This document shows, one piece after another, positions 23,641 to 35,803 of a DNA stretch of 64,000 nt. A model generated the notes under the pieces. The model was not told the DNA's origin. It did no database searches and saw only the letters and a list, made by a program, of their open reading frames with translations. Numbering within the stretch: position 1 is the first letter of the stretch; every line of letters starts with the position of its first letter. Source of the DNA: Ficedula albicollis (taxonomy: Eukaryota > Chordata > Aves > Passeriformes > Muscicapidae); the NCBI RefSeq assembly GCF_000247815.1, contig NC_021673.1, positions 47,924,069 to 47,988,068 on the forward strand, given 5' to 3'. The position numbers and the translations under genes were made by a program.

Positions 23641-26373
23641 AGACTAGTCAACTTCTTGGTGTTCTCTGTTGACAGAATGGCCAATTTGTCCTCTTAGTAG
23701 TAATGTATTAAAATTGGTTTTGGGGGCTTTTTAAGCTGATGGTAGATTGGACTTCTGTTCTTTGCGTGACAGTTGTGTAAGAATGCACAGTAACCTAAAC
23801 TGCCCTAAGATTAAAACTAAAATGATAAAATGCATTGCATCTTCGCATTAAAAATAAAAAAGGCTTTCTTATCATGCTTTAAAGAAAAGTGTGTCCTATT
23901 TCTGAAGAGGTCTGCAATAGCCTGTGTGTCTATCTTTACACAATTGTGTCATTCTCCTTAATGCTTTAGGACTGGTCAAGAGTTTACAGTTAAGGGTAAA
24001 CACAGGTTCTCATAGCTGGAGCAATGCTAAGAGGTTTTCACAACTGCTTTTGTATGAGTGATTGTGTCATGTAGGCAAGAGATTATCTACTGTTTTCTGG
24101 AAAAGCATTCCTGTAAATCATGTCTCTAGGGATTCATGGGAGCAGAGCTGTATGGCTTGGCATATAAACTTTGTTCAGATCAGTGGTGGCATATTGTTGT
24201 TGAGGCAATATATTTATTTACTACTCAGTTGGTACCCTCATATTAAATGCATTGGAATTCTGGGCATTCAGAATCACATGGGATCAAACCCTTCTACTGA
24301 GAATATTGCTCAGTTCTTATTCGGTCCCTTTTTATATGGTTTTTCATTCAGCACTGTGTATTAACACAGACTAATTAGATTTAAATGTAGGGTGGAGAGC
24401 TGATAGAAGGTTCAATAGATAGAAATAGATAGGAATTCAATATAGAACTTACACTCTGATGTCACACATTTTTAATGAAGGTAACCGTTATAGACTGACA
24501 GCCTCTTGTTACAATAAATGGATCATTTGGTAGCTGTATGGTCTCTATTGACTTGTGTGTGTGTTATTCTTGGGATGAGATTCTGTTAGGTGTATACAAC
24601 ACAACTGCTGCCCATTTTTAGGTTGGGAAAGAGGTGGCCCTTCTTCACTAGCAGAGAGAACAAATTGAGTCTTCTGAGAACCTAGCTCTAAGGGGAAGGC
24701 TGGAAATTCAGAGATGTGTTAAGGAAAGAAATGATTGTAATAGGAAGTAAAACTGGGTAAATTCCACTTCTAGTGAAGAAGTTAAAAGGAGGACAACATT
24801 TTTTTACTATGAGAAATATTTTGAAGGAATTGAGTGAAAGATTAAACAGTAAAGGAAGATGAAGGGGATTTATACATAGAGAGTAGGGTGATTCAGAGTT
24901 TGGGTAGCGAAGGAATGTAAGAGTCAGCAAATACTCAGCAAAGCTTAATTGGTGAGTTTTAAGAAATTAAAAGCTAAGAGGATAAGAAAGAAAGTAGGAA
25001 GTCAACAAATACTGGCCAACATTGAGTGGACAAAAGATCTTTAAGGCTATTTGAGATAAAAGCCTGAAGTGTTTGCAAGTACAGCACTAAACAGGCAGTA
25101 CATATTTCTGGTTAATTCTCTCAATACTCTGACTTGTGGCCTTTCCTGCAGTGTGGAGCTGCATGAGATGACTAAGCTGGTCCAGGATCACAACTTTCTG
25201 GAAAGAGGAGATTGTTCTCCTTCCTTTCTCCTGCTCCTTCCTTGCCTAAGTGCTAGCACTTTGTTCACTAAACCATCAGAAAATAAATGTTTGTGTTCTT
25301 TGTATCACTTTAGCTTTCCTTGCTATTATGTGATAATTCAGTTGTGAAGTCTGGCGGGTCTTAGCACCACCACAAGGAAGAAATGGAAACAAGCGGCTGG
25401 AGTAAGAGAGAGGAGGTAAGCACTCCATTTTGTATTAATGACTCCTTAGAGCAGCCATCTGCCTGTCTCTGTACTGTGGCTGCATGCTGATGCTACAGGC
25501 ATCTGAATCACTTCAGTTAAAGCTCCTGCTTAAAGGAGCATGAGCTATGCTTGCTTCTCAGCCATGTGTTTTCCCTGCCTTGTGGTGACACCACCCATGC
25601 ATGGTGGGATGGTCAGCTGAGCTGAGACAATTAGCAACCTGACAAAAGAAAAGATCTATTTTCAGCAGTGTCATCTGTTGCCTGATTTGGCTGTGTGAGC
25701 CCTGTTTGCAGGGACTCAAGAGGAGAGAGGAGGAGGAAGGGTGGACCTTCATTCTGGGCTGCAGCCCATACTTAGATGAGCTTCAGTCAAGGGTAAAGCC
25801 AGCCCATAGGCTTTTCTGGTCCCTGCTGCATTAGATTCTGGTTCTGTAATGTGGAGATATAGTCTTACTTGCCCAGAGGTAAGAGAGTTGTAAATACAGA
25901 GGCAATTCACGGAGATATGGTAAAACTTAGCAAAAAGTGTTAAGTTCTTCAAGCTTTTTGGATAGAAGGCATTGTATAAATACTGTTTGTATTAAACTGC
26001 AAAAATAATTGTTTAAAATTTCTGAAATAGCTGCAGGAAATAATTTTAGGTCTGTGTAAAGAATGCATTTTATTTTAAAAGAGGGAAAAACACGGAAAGA
26101 GAAAAGTTACAGCGAACAAAGAACAGCTAGGATAATGCAGTAATGTGAGCATTTCAGTTATGTCAGAGAACTAGTTCTGAGTTCTTCAGGAAAGAAGGGG
26201 ATCTTCTGATTTATGATCTTCTGAATTAAGAAGGATTCCACTTAAAAAGTGTGTAACATTAAAGGGAATTGAAACAGTGGATCTTTAAAGGCTTTTTGAA
26301 CTGTAGTCTGGGGCAGAAAACAAAGATATAGACGAGACTTGAAGTGCCATGTGTGAAAGAGATTGAGGAGGAA
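23641..26373. other. Non-coding AT-rich stretch
   Basis: No gene or transposable element is recognised. Open frames are at most 100 codons (24062-24364, plus) with no known domain. Confidence 0.65.
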
Positions 26374-26478
26374 TTGCACTCTGTTGCCTTCTCTCTAGAA
26401 GCTCTACAATATTTATAACTGTTTACATATGGTTATTAATACTGTAGAGCTTCCAGAGAGTAGGCAACAGGGAAGCAA
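26374..26478. other. Long near-perfect hairpin (miRNA- or MITE-like)
   Basis: The left arm (26374-26419) pairs with the right arm (26432-26478). Core pairing runs from G26383/C26468 to C26419/G26432 with about four mismatches (26390/26461, 26397/26454, 26409/26442, 26414/26437) and extends outward with one small bulge. The loop is about 12 nt (26420-26431). Examples of paired segments are GAAGCTCTACA with TGTAGAGCTTC. Total size of about 105 nt and one dominant stem fit either a pre-miRNA-like foldback or a short palindromic MITE. Either strand could be the transcribed one. No known miRNA seed was matched. Confidence 0.7.
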
Positions 26479-28225
26479 CTATTACTGTTTTCAGAAAAGA
26501 GATGGACAAGTATTTAAAAGAAAGTATCGAGTGAAGATATGAAGACTGAAGTGAGGAGAATGTCCTAGGTGGGTGCTTGAATGAATGGAAATCTGTGTGT
26601 TTCTGGTCCATGGTGGTAGGTGACACAGGTAACAAAAATATGTGGCAGGCTCTGATAAGGGCAAGTTCGCAATGGAAGTTGTGACAAGTTTTTGGTGTGT
26701 GTACTGTAGTGCAGTCACCAGATCTGACTTCTGTGGTTGCATGTGAGCAGAATACTCTCTAGTTTGATCAGTCTCTAACCTGTTAGTTGTTTATTTGCTT
26801 GTCAAATTGCACTGTCATATAATGCACATTCTGTGCCTTATATTAACTTGCTTGGTGCTGGTACTCTTGTGCTTTTTCAAGAGAATTCGTGTGTTCTATG
26901 TGGTTTTACTCAAACTGAGCACATATTTTTATATGCAGATGGCAATTATAGTGAATATATATAGGGCAGATATTGGGACTTCCTTCCTTTTGACCTCTGT
27001 TCCTGTGTAGTTACCTCATAACATGAAAGTAGTCACAGGCAGTCATGCATATTCGAGGTAAAAATGGTTTCTCACAGTAGTATTATACAACCTGTAACTA
27101 GATGCCAAACCCCCAATGAGCACTGAATGAATAAAAATTCCTCTTCGTCTGCATTGAATAAAGTGATACTTAAGTGAAGTAGCGGTATAGCTTTATGTAC
27201 CCACATCCCTTAGTACTTTCTTGCAGGTGACAGAGTTTCAGCATTCCTTCCCTCAATTCCAGACTGCAAAGGAAATAAATGGTGACAGACAAATCTCAAA
27301 AGAATTAAAAGCTCAGTTTCTGCAGTTTTCTCTTTAGAATATTTATTCATATTGTTTTGACCCAGAAAGTAAGATGAGAATTTCATGAGAACAAGCATTT
27401 TCATGAGTTTTCTGGGATTCAATTACCTTCTGTTTGAGTACAGGGTTTACATGTGGTGAAATGAGTTTAATAAAGCTCTGTGTTTATGCTTTTTAGAAAT
27501 GCATTTTTTTATATAATTTTCAGCTATGTGCAATGTAAATGGCCTCGGTTTGCATGTTAACAGGGCGCTCTGATTACAATCTTTTTCTTTTTTTTTTTTT
27601 TGAAAGGAGACTAGGACCTCTTAAGCATCCTAGTTTGGACATATGAAGAAGTTTATTATTCCAATGCAATCATGGAGGCTGAGGAGAAAACCTCATCTCT
27701 CCAAGCTGTTGGTTTTTCTTCTCTGAAAACTATTGTTTCTCCTGTCTGTAGACTCAAGGTGATGATGGTAATGGCTTACATTTTCATTTCATCATCTTAT
27801 TGCTACTCAGAACAGTTAGAGACTGCAGCTAACTCTCCATTAACAATTGATTTCTAATTGCAAAACTGTAAACTCAGTGAAGATCCAAGACCTGGATATT
27901 TTGTATCTAATAAAGTTGCCTGCATAGTGGATCACAGGTAAAAGATGGCTATTTTCTTCAGAGGTGATGAGGTTTGAAATACTGAGTGCACCTTTTTTAA
28001 GCAGAGGTAAAGCAGAGGCTGAAAATGAAGGAGCTTTGTCTTGTGTAGCTCTAAAATGGTTATTTAAATTGAAAGTGAAGTTAGGAATTGTAAAGGTCTT
28101 AAAAATGAAAGCTAAATTAAAACCCAGGTTAACTGATACTCCAAAACCTTTTACTTTGAGGGGAGATTTATATAGGTTTTTAGTTTATTCAAACTGCTTC
28201 ACCTATCCTTAGAAACACTAATAGT
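26479..28225. other. Non-coding AT-rich stretch
   Basis: No gene seen. A T14 run lies at 27588-27601. The segment around 27520-27585 is less degenerate-looking and mixed in composition, but I cannot test conservation. Confidence 0.65.
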
Positions 28226-28370
28226 ACTTTGGATTTCTATAGCACTTTTCATCTGAGAACCTCAAAGCACTTCGCAGGCATTAATTTAATGAAGTTTCAC
28301 AGCACTCCTGTGAGCTAAGTAATGCTTAAACAAGATCATTTCACCCAGTACTGAAACGGAGCCACCCCTG
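28226..28370. repeat. Probable ancient amniote SINE-like repeat
   Basis: The order TATAGCACTTTTCATCTGAG, CTCAAAGCACTTCGCA, a CATTAATTTAATGAAG block, CACTCCTGTGAGCTAAGTA and GAAACGGAGCCAC tracks a widespread old repeat of reptiles and birds ('...TTTCATC.GAGGATCTCAAAGC.CTTTAC...GAAACTGAGGCAC'). Divergence is high. The family name is not certain from memory. Confidence 0.5.
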
Positions 28371-30161
28371 GGGTGGAATGTGGTAGTCAATGGGACATAG
28401 CAACACTCTGAAGCAGTTCAGGAGAGAGTGTGGAGAAAATACTGTATCCCACTGAGACTGCAGGGGGAATCTTGTTAGACAGTGTATCTCTTTGCCTGTT
28501 ACTTCTCTTTCTTAGTTGTAGGTTACATCCCACCATCTTTTTGATGACTCTGAGGGTGTGGGGGCTTGCTTCTAGGTCCCCCCAAATGATCTTTGCGTAA
28601 TGATCTCTGCCTGACCTGACTTAGCTCAAGTGCTGTGAAACTATTCAATAGATATATAATAATATAAATAATATAATATAAATAATAAATAAGGTCCCTC
28701 TTACTTTCATGTCTTGGTACTAGAATACTGATTTAAAAAGAGGAGGATATCATCTCTTTTGTCACCAGTTGTAGAGTGGCAGCACTTTTTTCATCTGCCT
28801 CTTTCTTGTAGCTGATTTTACTTTTTATGTTCAAAACTCAGTAAATGCATTGAATCAACAAAGTCTGAGACTCAAAAAGATTCCATGGAATCTTAACTTT
28901 CAATGCACTCTGTATGACATCCAAACTAGAAAATACAGCTGAGGTGGGGAAAGGGTGAAGGGACTCTTGCCAGTTGTGCTCAGTTCTTAGTTCATGCTTT
29001 GGTAACCCAGATTGGGACATTGATAGGCTAATAACACATTGTTTATTGAAAGCAGATGGACTTTTTTCCTATTGTCTGCTATGATGACACTGAGATAAAA
29101 AGAAATTGCTATTATAACTCTTACTTTCTATTTCTTTTCCATCACATTTTGCACTGTATGTTTTTGTTTCACTAACCCACCAAGGTGCTGAGTATACCCA
29201 CTATAAAAAATAAAAAGAAGAGTAGTCTGTTGTTTTTAACCTCCTTTGTATGCATCTATCCTTTACAATTGTCTTTTCTTTTCTAGCATGACACTGAAAA
29301 ATCTCCTGTCTTGTAAGGAAATATAATGAGAAATTCTGTTTTGTCATAGCAAAGGGGCAGGTGGTTTCCATTATAAGCTCAGCTGGAACTTCCTTCCATG
29401 CCAGCAGCTTCCCACAACTGAACTGTAGTGCTCATCTCTGTGCTTTTCGGTGGGAAATGTGGACAGGAAGTGAAGCACAGCCCTGACAGATAAGGGATTA
29501 CTCAAATGGCTTCTGTCACAGTTTGGGGATTAGGTTTAGTTTTGAATCCATTTATTTTCTGAGTCCTGTTTGTACTTGTGACAGTCATGAATGAGGACAT
29601 TCTGCTGACGGGAATTTGGCGTCTAAGGAGTAGGATTGGAAACACAATGTCTGGAAGGGTGCAAGAAGGCAGTCTTGCCAGTTTGGTATCTCCTGTCTCT
29701 CACCTGCTTAGAACAACAGGGCCTTTTACAAACAGAAATGTTTGTCTGTACCTGTGCTATCTCCTCTTGGGCCTGCTGTGGGAGGGAAGAGTATGTGACT
29801 GGAAGTCTTTTTGGAATAGAGTCTGACTGGGGGAAAAAAGCATAGTTTACCCAGCTGTGACCACTTACCCAAAGAGGGACAAATTCCTACTTGAGTTAGG
29901 AAATTGGTGTGCAGAGGTGATAGATTTCCCAGGGCACTTACAGGATCTGTTAGAAAACAGGTAGAGGAGATGGTGCTCCATGAGGACAGGAAAGACAAAG
30001 AAGAGAGAGGAGTCCGATTCAAAGGACAAAATTTAAGCTAGAGCCAAGGTGCTTCACGGTAACATTTTCTAGAATAGAAGAGAGGTGAATGATATGATAG
30101 AGACATAGAAAAGCTTGAATGGTGTGCAGTGAGTCAGGACATCTTCATTTAGATCAGTTTG
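28371..30161. other. Non-coding AT-rich stretch
   Basis: No gene. It includes an AT-only simple repeat at 28651-28692. Overlapping open frames at 29578-30022 on both strands are short and unrecognised. Confidence 0.65.
28651..28692. repeat. AT-rich simple repeat (ATAATA/TAAATA type)
   Basis: About 40 bp consist only of A and T apart from the first base, with irregular ATA and AATA units. Confidence 0.85.
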
Positions 30162-30225
30162 CTTTCAACCTGATCTTGAACGTTTCCAGTTATGGAGCAT
30201 CCACAACTTCTAAATTTTCAGAATA
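30162..30225 (-). mobile_element. CR1 fragment, minus orientation
   Basis: CAACCTGATCTTGAACG, TTTCCAGTTATGGAGCATCC and ACAACTTCTAAAT match in order the reverse complement of the CR1 3' region ('...CAACCTGGCCTTGAACACCTCCAGGGATGGGGCATCCACAAC...'). The fragment is short and runs into a locally duplicated block, so its right end is unclear. Confidence 0.6.
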
Positions 30226-30453
30226 CTAAAACTAGGGCCATTGAGTGAAATATCAGGCAGACGGTTGCAAAAAAAAAAATAAAGGGGATGCCCTTATACA
30301 GAAATATCAGGCAGACGGTTGCAAAAAAAAAATAAAGGGCATGCCCTTATACGTCCACAACTTCTAAATTTTCAGAATACTAAAACTAGGGCCATTGAGT
30401 GAAATATCAGGCAGACGGTTGCAAAAAAAAAAATAAAGGGGATGCCCTTATAC
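30201..30453. repeat. Composite A-B-B'-A-B'' tandem duplication
   Basis: Block A (CCACAACTTCTAAATTTTCA...) starts at 30201 and 30355. Block B (GAAATATCAGGCAGACGGTTG, an A run, then AAAGGGGATGCCCTTATAC) starts at 30247, 30301 and 30401. The larger period is 154 bp. The A run is 11, 10 and 11 long, and the middle B has GGGCATG for GGGGATG. Block A overlaps the CR1 fragment. The nested order suggests two duplication events or a replication-slippage rearrangement. Confidence 0.95.
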
Positions 30454-33400
30454 ATGGCATAAATTGCAGTACACCTTCCTGCAGGATGTTGTGGAAATCC
30501 AAAATGCAAGTGGATTGGATAAATTTATGAAAGAAACATCAATTGAGAGCTAACAGTATTCCTGTGCTTCTATTTAAGTAATGTTTGAAATAATTTTTCT
30601 TTTCATAAAGGTAAAGAAAGGTTTGATTTTAGGCAGAAACAGAAGGCACATAAAGAAATGGAAAGCAGGAGTTACTCAGTTTATTCAAAAAAATTGGATC
30701 ATGCTTAACTTTAAACTTGTGAGTACTGACACAGAAATAAATGGAAATGTGTGTGTGCTAAAGATTAAGTTTTCCCCTGATTTAGTGCCATGGCATGTGA
30801 CACCATGTGAACATTGCAATTGCAAATGAGCAGATGTTTAAATTTTCTTTTTCCCTGAAATTTAGTGTGAAAATAAGCGTAGTCATTGTCAGAGAAGTTT
30901 TGGGGGTTTTCCCCCCCTATTGATTAATTAGTAATTGGAATTAGTAGATAGGGAGCAAGATAGGTAGCTGTTTTGGGGCATAAGAAAATAAGAGGATGTT
31001 CAACAAAAGCGCTTCTTTCTCTTCCCACCTGTCTTACTGCCAGGACTGAGCGTTATTAGTCCAGCTTACAAGGGCAATAAAATGTGCTTGCTCTGTACTT
31101 TCTGGAGATAGACTGTAAATGCCCATTTGATTCCTTTCAGGTTCCCATCACCCTGCTAAAAGTCTGCTAAGGAACATAATCATAATCATATTCCAATGAG
31201 ATTTGGGTTACTCTGAACTCATTTGGGAATTAAAGTTCTAAACAGAGTTTTTAAATGCTGTTAGTCTATTTTGCTTGATTGACAAGTTGTATTTTTAAAC
31301 AAACATACTACCTGAGCAACTTTGAGCAGGCTTTTGGACTCTAGAACTTACTTTAATACTGAAACTAAATTTTGTAGGAAGAACTAACCCCCAAGTTAAT
31401 TAAAAGTGGATAAATTAAAATTATTAGATATCCATAAAATGTTGCAATGGATTTGTTTATTTGCAAAATGCTTATAATATTACAGTTTTAAATGTAATTA
31501 TTTGCAATACAACATGCGTTTAGCATGAAAAGATAGGAATCCCGGCTTTTTAATTCAGCAAGTGATTTTTAAGGTCGTTAATAAAATAAAAAGTCTGGTT
31601 CTATCCACAGAGAAACAGCTAAAATAATTAATAAATAATAAATAATAAATAATAATTAATCTTGTTCTTTAAATTTTATATTTTGGAGCCATTTTTATTC
31701 CTGTGTATGCATTCATAGTGAAATAAGCAGAATGATAGCTTCAAACTTTAAGAACTTTCCCCAGCTTGATTTTCTTTATATTCCGCAAAAGCTGGCCTCT
31801 GTCTCCCAGGTTCTGAATGAACTTCCAGTTTATTTACACAGCCATTCTTAAATTTGGTTTTCTATTTCAGTGATGAAGCAAATCTTCCTAATTGTCTGAA
31901 AGACTACAGCAGATGTTTCAAACCAGAAATATTGGCTTAGCTGGCAACTGGTCTGAACTGTGGCTTAGGTAGCAGAGAATGTATGGTCCCAGTTCTTTGC
32001 TTGTATGGTCACAAACTGCAGACTGTGCAGTATTCTTGTTGTTCCTTGAGGGATATTGTTTATTTTTATTTTTGAAAATCAAATATAAACCAGGTGGTGA
32101 AAGACTAAATAGCCAAACTGTAGTCAGGAAGTGGTTAGAAACAAAGCAACAGTAGCCTGTTGATTCTCAGCTGGGTGACCCGAGCAGGAGACCTGGTCCC
32201 AGTATCTATGTGTATCTAAATTACTGAGCTGCTGTCTTTGGTCTAGCAATGCTGCCTTCTGTGGAACAGCTGCCAGGAATGACTTTAGGACTTGAGGCTA
32301 TGGTGTAGATGTGAGTGTAACTATGTTCCTGGTATTGTTCTTGTTTTGTTGATGAGCATGGTAAAATGATATTTTTCTCAAATGTTATATTTATACTATG
32401 AATTATGTTACCTCAGTTCAGCCAGTGTCCTACAGAGAGCTTGCTTTCTCCATCCCTTCCTGCAAGCCTGGCAGAAAGTTTCACCACCAGCCAGTCTTTG
32501 GTCAGTGCCATCCATCAGAGGTGATAGCTACCTATGGTTCAAAACTGATCTTGCCTTTCCCTCTTCTACTGATGCAGCTTGGTGCAACTGTATTCCCATA
32601 CTACTTGTTTTCCTACTTCATGTGCTCAGGTGGTATTTTTAGGACAATGAACAACTCTATAACTTGTCTTTATCTTTTTACACGCTGCTTCTCTGACTTT
32701 CCGAATTTCTTCTTCATTGATAAATTGTGTATCTTTCTTAACAAAAAGCTTATTCTACCACTGTTATTAAAGTTGAAGGCTTTTGGGGAAATATGTGTGC
32801 CAGTGCCTTCTAGTGAAGAAAATATCAGTGTCCTTCCTGACCAGCAGGGAACCTTCTGGTGTAAAGTTTAACGTGCAGAGTAGCAAATTTGGTAAACAGC
32901 AGTACTGCTATTTTATAAAGAAAATTATCTTGCAGTAGAATGACTTATTAAAATAAAACCTTTTGCATAAGCCAGGTCATCTGGCTTTGAAACACGCTGT
33001 GGAAAAAGAGAGAAATCCACTCTTACTTATCCTGTGGAGAAAAATCTGCTGAATCTCTGAAAGCACAGTGCAGTGACTGTCATTTCTATCTCCTTCATTC
33101 TGTAAGTGCTCTCTGACAAATGAGGAAACTGTCCATGTTGGGCATAATTTGCTTGGGTATGTGCTTTACCTAGACTTAATCCTTCTAGTACTGGCAAATT
33201 GAACTCACTATCCAAGCAATGGCAATTTCAGTAGACAATGTGTGTTATAATCCAGATCGCTATCTCGTAGTTTGTATGTCACTAGCCATGAGATTAAGTG
33301 CTCTGTAATGTGCATATTACAGCTGTTTTTTACTTCCTCTTGTGTTTTGTTTGATGTAAAGTAGAAATGAACAAAAGCACATAATGATTTTAGAGCCAAT

Positions 33401-34672
33401 GTATTGCATATGTACGTGCCTGGAAGCGGAAGCAAGAAAAATTTGGACCTAGAAATAAAGGAAAATTTTGGGCAGAGAGGAATAACTTCCTTACAGATGT
33501 GATTAATTCTTCACTTGAAATTTTTACTTCAAAAAGCTCAACTTGATGTTAAGGGCTTGTTGAGTAAATTATTGGGTGAAAATCTATATTCATTATTATT
33601 CCAGGCATCCAACTAGATGGTTGTTTTGAGAACATCATCGTTGAAGCCTTTCTGTTCTTTAAAATCTGTGAAAAGTGAAGGTTGCTTGCATAGGTTTTTG
33701 TGTTACCATGCTTTGTTTCCTGAAGTGGTGTGCCCCAGTGAACAGCAGCATTCTAAAGGCTGCTCAATATTACCCAATATTCCTTTAAAATAGACAAATT
33801 CTGCTCAGTTTAGCACCAGCAGGTTTTTTTAAAGTTCCTAACAGAGTGTTTCACCAACACAGAGGTGCTCTGTGTTTGCTGTGTATGTCCCAGATGCATA
33901 ACTATATTGTCCTTTCCCCACTGATCCATTGAAGTGTCACTTTGGTGATTCACCTTTAGGGTTGTATGGTACCAGATGGAAGAACTCCGCATCATTCTTA
34001 TGCTTCTGAGGATGAGGGCCTTCAATCTAGGCTTCATCCAGAACTATATGTTTAAAAACAAAAACCCAGGACCTCATTATTTCCTTTTGAAAATGAACAC
34101 CTGTTTTGCAAACCCTTACTAGGAAGTTTTTGGCCCACAGATTTCAGTTCTCTATTCTGTGGGTAGCAACACACAGAAATTGGTTTCCACATTTTTCCAC
34201 ATTTTTCCTTGAAATCTTCTCTGTATCTTATGAGCAGCTGAGGGCCAAAAGGGTGAGCAGAGAGGTTACAGCTCTCCTGGTCACATCTCGTTGGGGCTGG
34301 CAGAGCTATCTGTGCTCAGGGCACATGAGTCTCCAGTGCTGGCATGTGCATGGAGGTATCTGATCCTGCCAGTGTGTTTGTTGTTCATTCTCACATGAGA
34401 CAGAGCTAATGAGCCCCCTCCTCTGTTCTGCAGAAACAGAGTAAAAATTGGGCATCTCAAATGGTGTTGATTCTTCCTCTCTTCAAATGATGTAATTTTC
34501 AGTAGTCTTTTTACAGGGCATTTACAATCAGGAAGGAATTTGAGAATTCACTCTGTTTTTTAAATTATTATTGTTCTTTAATGTGTGGCATTTTTATAAA
34601 GCTAACTGGTGGCAAAATTGTAGAGTTATTTTTTAATAGCAGCCTCTAACTTAGAAGTGCTTCCTTATTGTT
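30454..34672. other. Non-coding AT-rich stretch
   Basis: It contains the longest ordinary open frame of the window (32398-32871, plus, 157 codons). The product has no recognised domain and a hydrophobic, Phe/Leu-rich middle. I see no splice signals that would make it an exon. It also holds an AT simple repeat at 31621-31661. Confidence 0.6.
31621..31661. repeat. (AATA/ATA)n simple repeat
   Basis: Irregular AATAAT and AATA units span about 40 bp. Confidence 0.85.
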
Positions 34673-34805
34673 GGAGTCAGTGAGTTAAAAAAAACCTGAT
34701 GGACTCTTTTCCTAATCATGAGTACAGTTAAATGTACGGGAGTCAGTGAGTTAAAAAAAACCTGATGGACTATTTTCCTAATCATGAGTACAGTTAAATG
34801 TACGG
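34673..34805. repeat. Two-copy tandem duplication, unit 66 bp
   Basis: GGAGTCAGTGAGTTAAAA begins at 34673 and 34739; the copies end in AAATGTACGG. One substitution is seen (GACTCTTTT against GACTATTTT). Short minus-strand frames across it repeat a peptide only because of the duplication. Confidence 0.95.
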
Positions 34806-35716
34806 TGTGGCTTTTGATTTTGAAGGGATTTTGATTCTTCAAAATTTCACATTTAAAGTTCCTTTTATCCAGGGAAAATCATCAATACCATTTTTTTCCC
34901 CACTGAATGGAAATTAGCAGTGAATTAATTTACATGAACTTTTTCACACAACTTCAGTGAATATCTCTGAGACATGAGAATTGTAGGAAACCAAGCTATT
35001 TTTCCTTAACATGAAGGAATTGGACATACTGAAATGGGGCATTTGGATTTGTTGAGCTAGAACATATCAAAATTATAATTTCAAAGTGGTTTCCATCCAG
35101 TTGTTTTGTATTGAACAAAAATACCTTTCATTTTTAATCTACTTTGAAACCTTATGTGACCATGACTATTGATTTGTGTTATCTCCTCACCCTTGTTAAA
35201 CCCTCATGACCAGTTTCTCATTAAGAGAGATAAACATCTCAAAAATATGTAATTTCATACAATTTTCATAGAAGTTGCCAGATGGGTGTAAAGGAGAGGT
35301 TCAGATTACTAGAGGGATGGCTCAAAAATAATGAATTTAGGTCAGCAGTTTGGTTAATATAAATTTGAATAAGTGTGGCCTTACCTCAAAACCAGCCTAA
35401 TTTGTGGTTTCTGCTTAGGAAGAAATTAGTAGATGAAAGGTGCTGTGTACTTTGAGGTGAGGTGAGAGGAAACATAGATGGCTTTAGCTGGACAAACTGT
35501 GGGAGAGGAAGTATGTAAATCTGACAAAAAATCAGAAATAGGAATCAGCATAGCAGTTTTTAATTTCTGTTGTTCTTCATAACATTGCTGATCTGAAAGT
35601 CAGTGAAATATTTCTTTATTTACCTTATTTGCGTGTTTTGATATAGCAAATACCAATGTTTTCCATAATGCAAGCATTCCATTTCCAGAATTGAGCATAC
35701 TTTGCATAATTCCAAA

Positions 35717-35803
35717 TATATATTTATACACATACACATAGGTATGCATATACGTATGCATAACATATGCATATGCATGTATGTATGTGTATATATGTAT
35801 GTC
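35717..35803. repeat. Alternating purine-pyrimidine AT/TG/CA-rich tract
   Basis: TATATA, CACATA, TATGCATA, CATATGCATATG and TGTATG units succeed one another for nearly 90 bp. Several self-complementary hexa- to dodecamers occur. It is simple sequence with potential for cruciform or Z-like structure. Confidence 0.75.
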
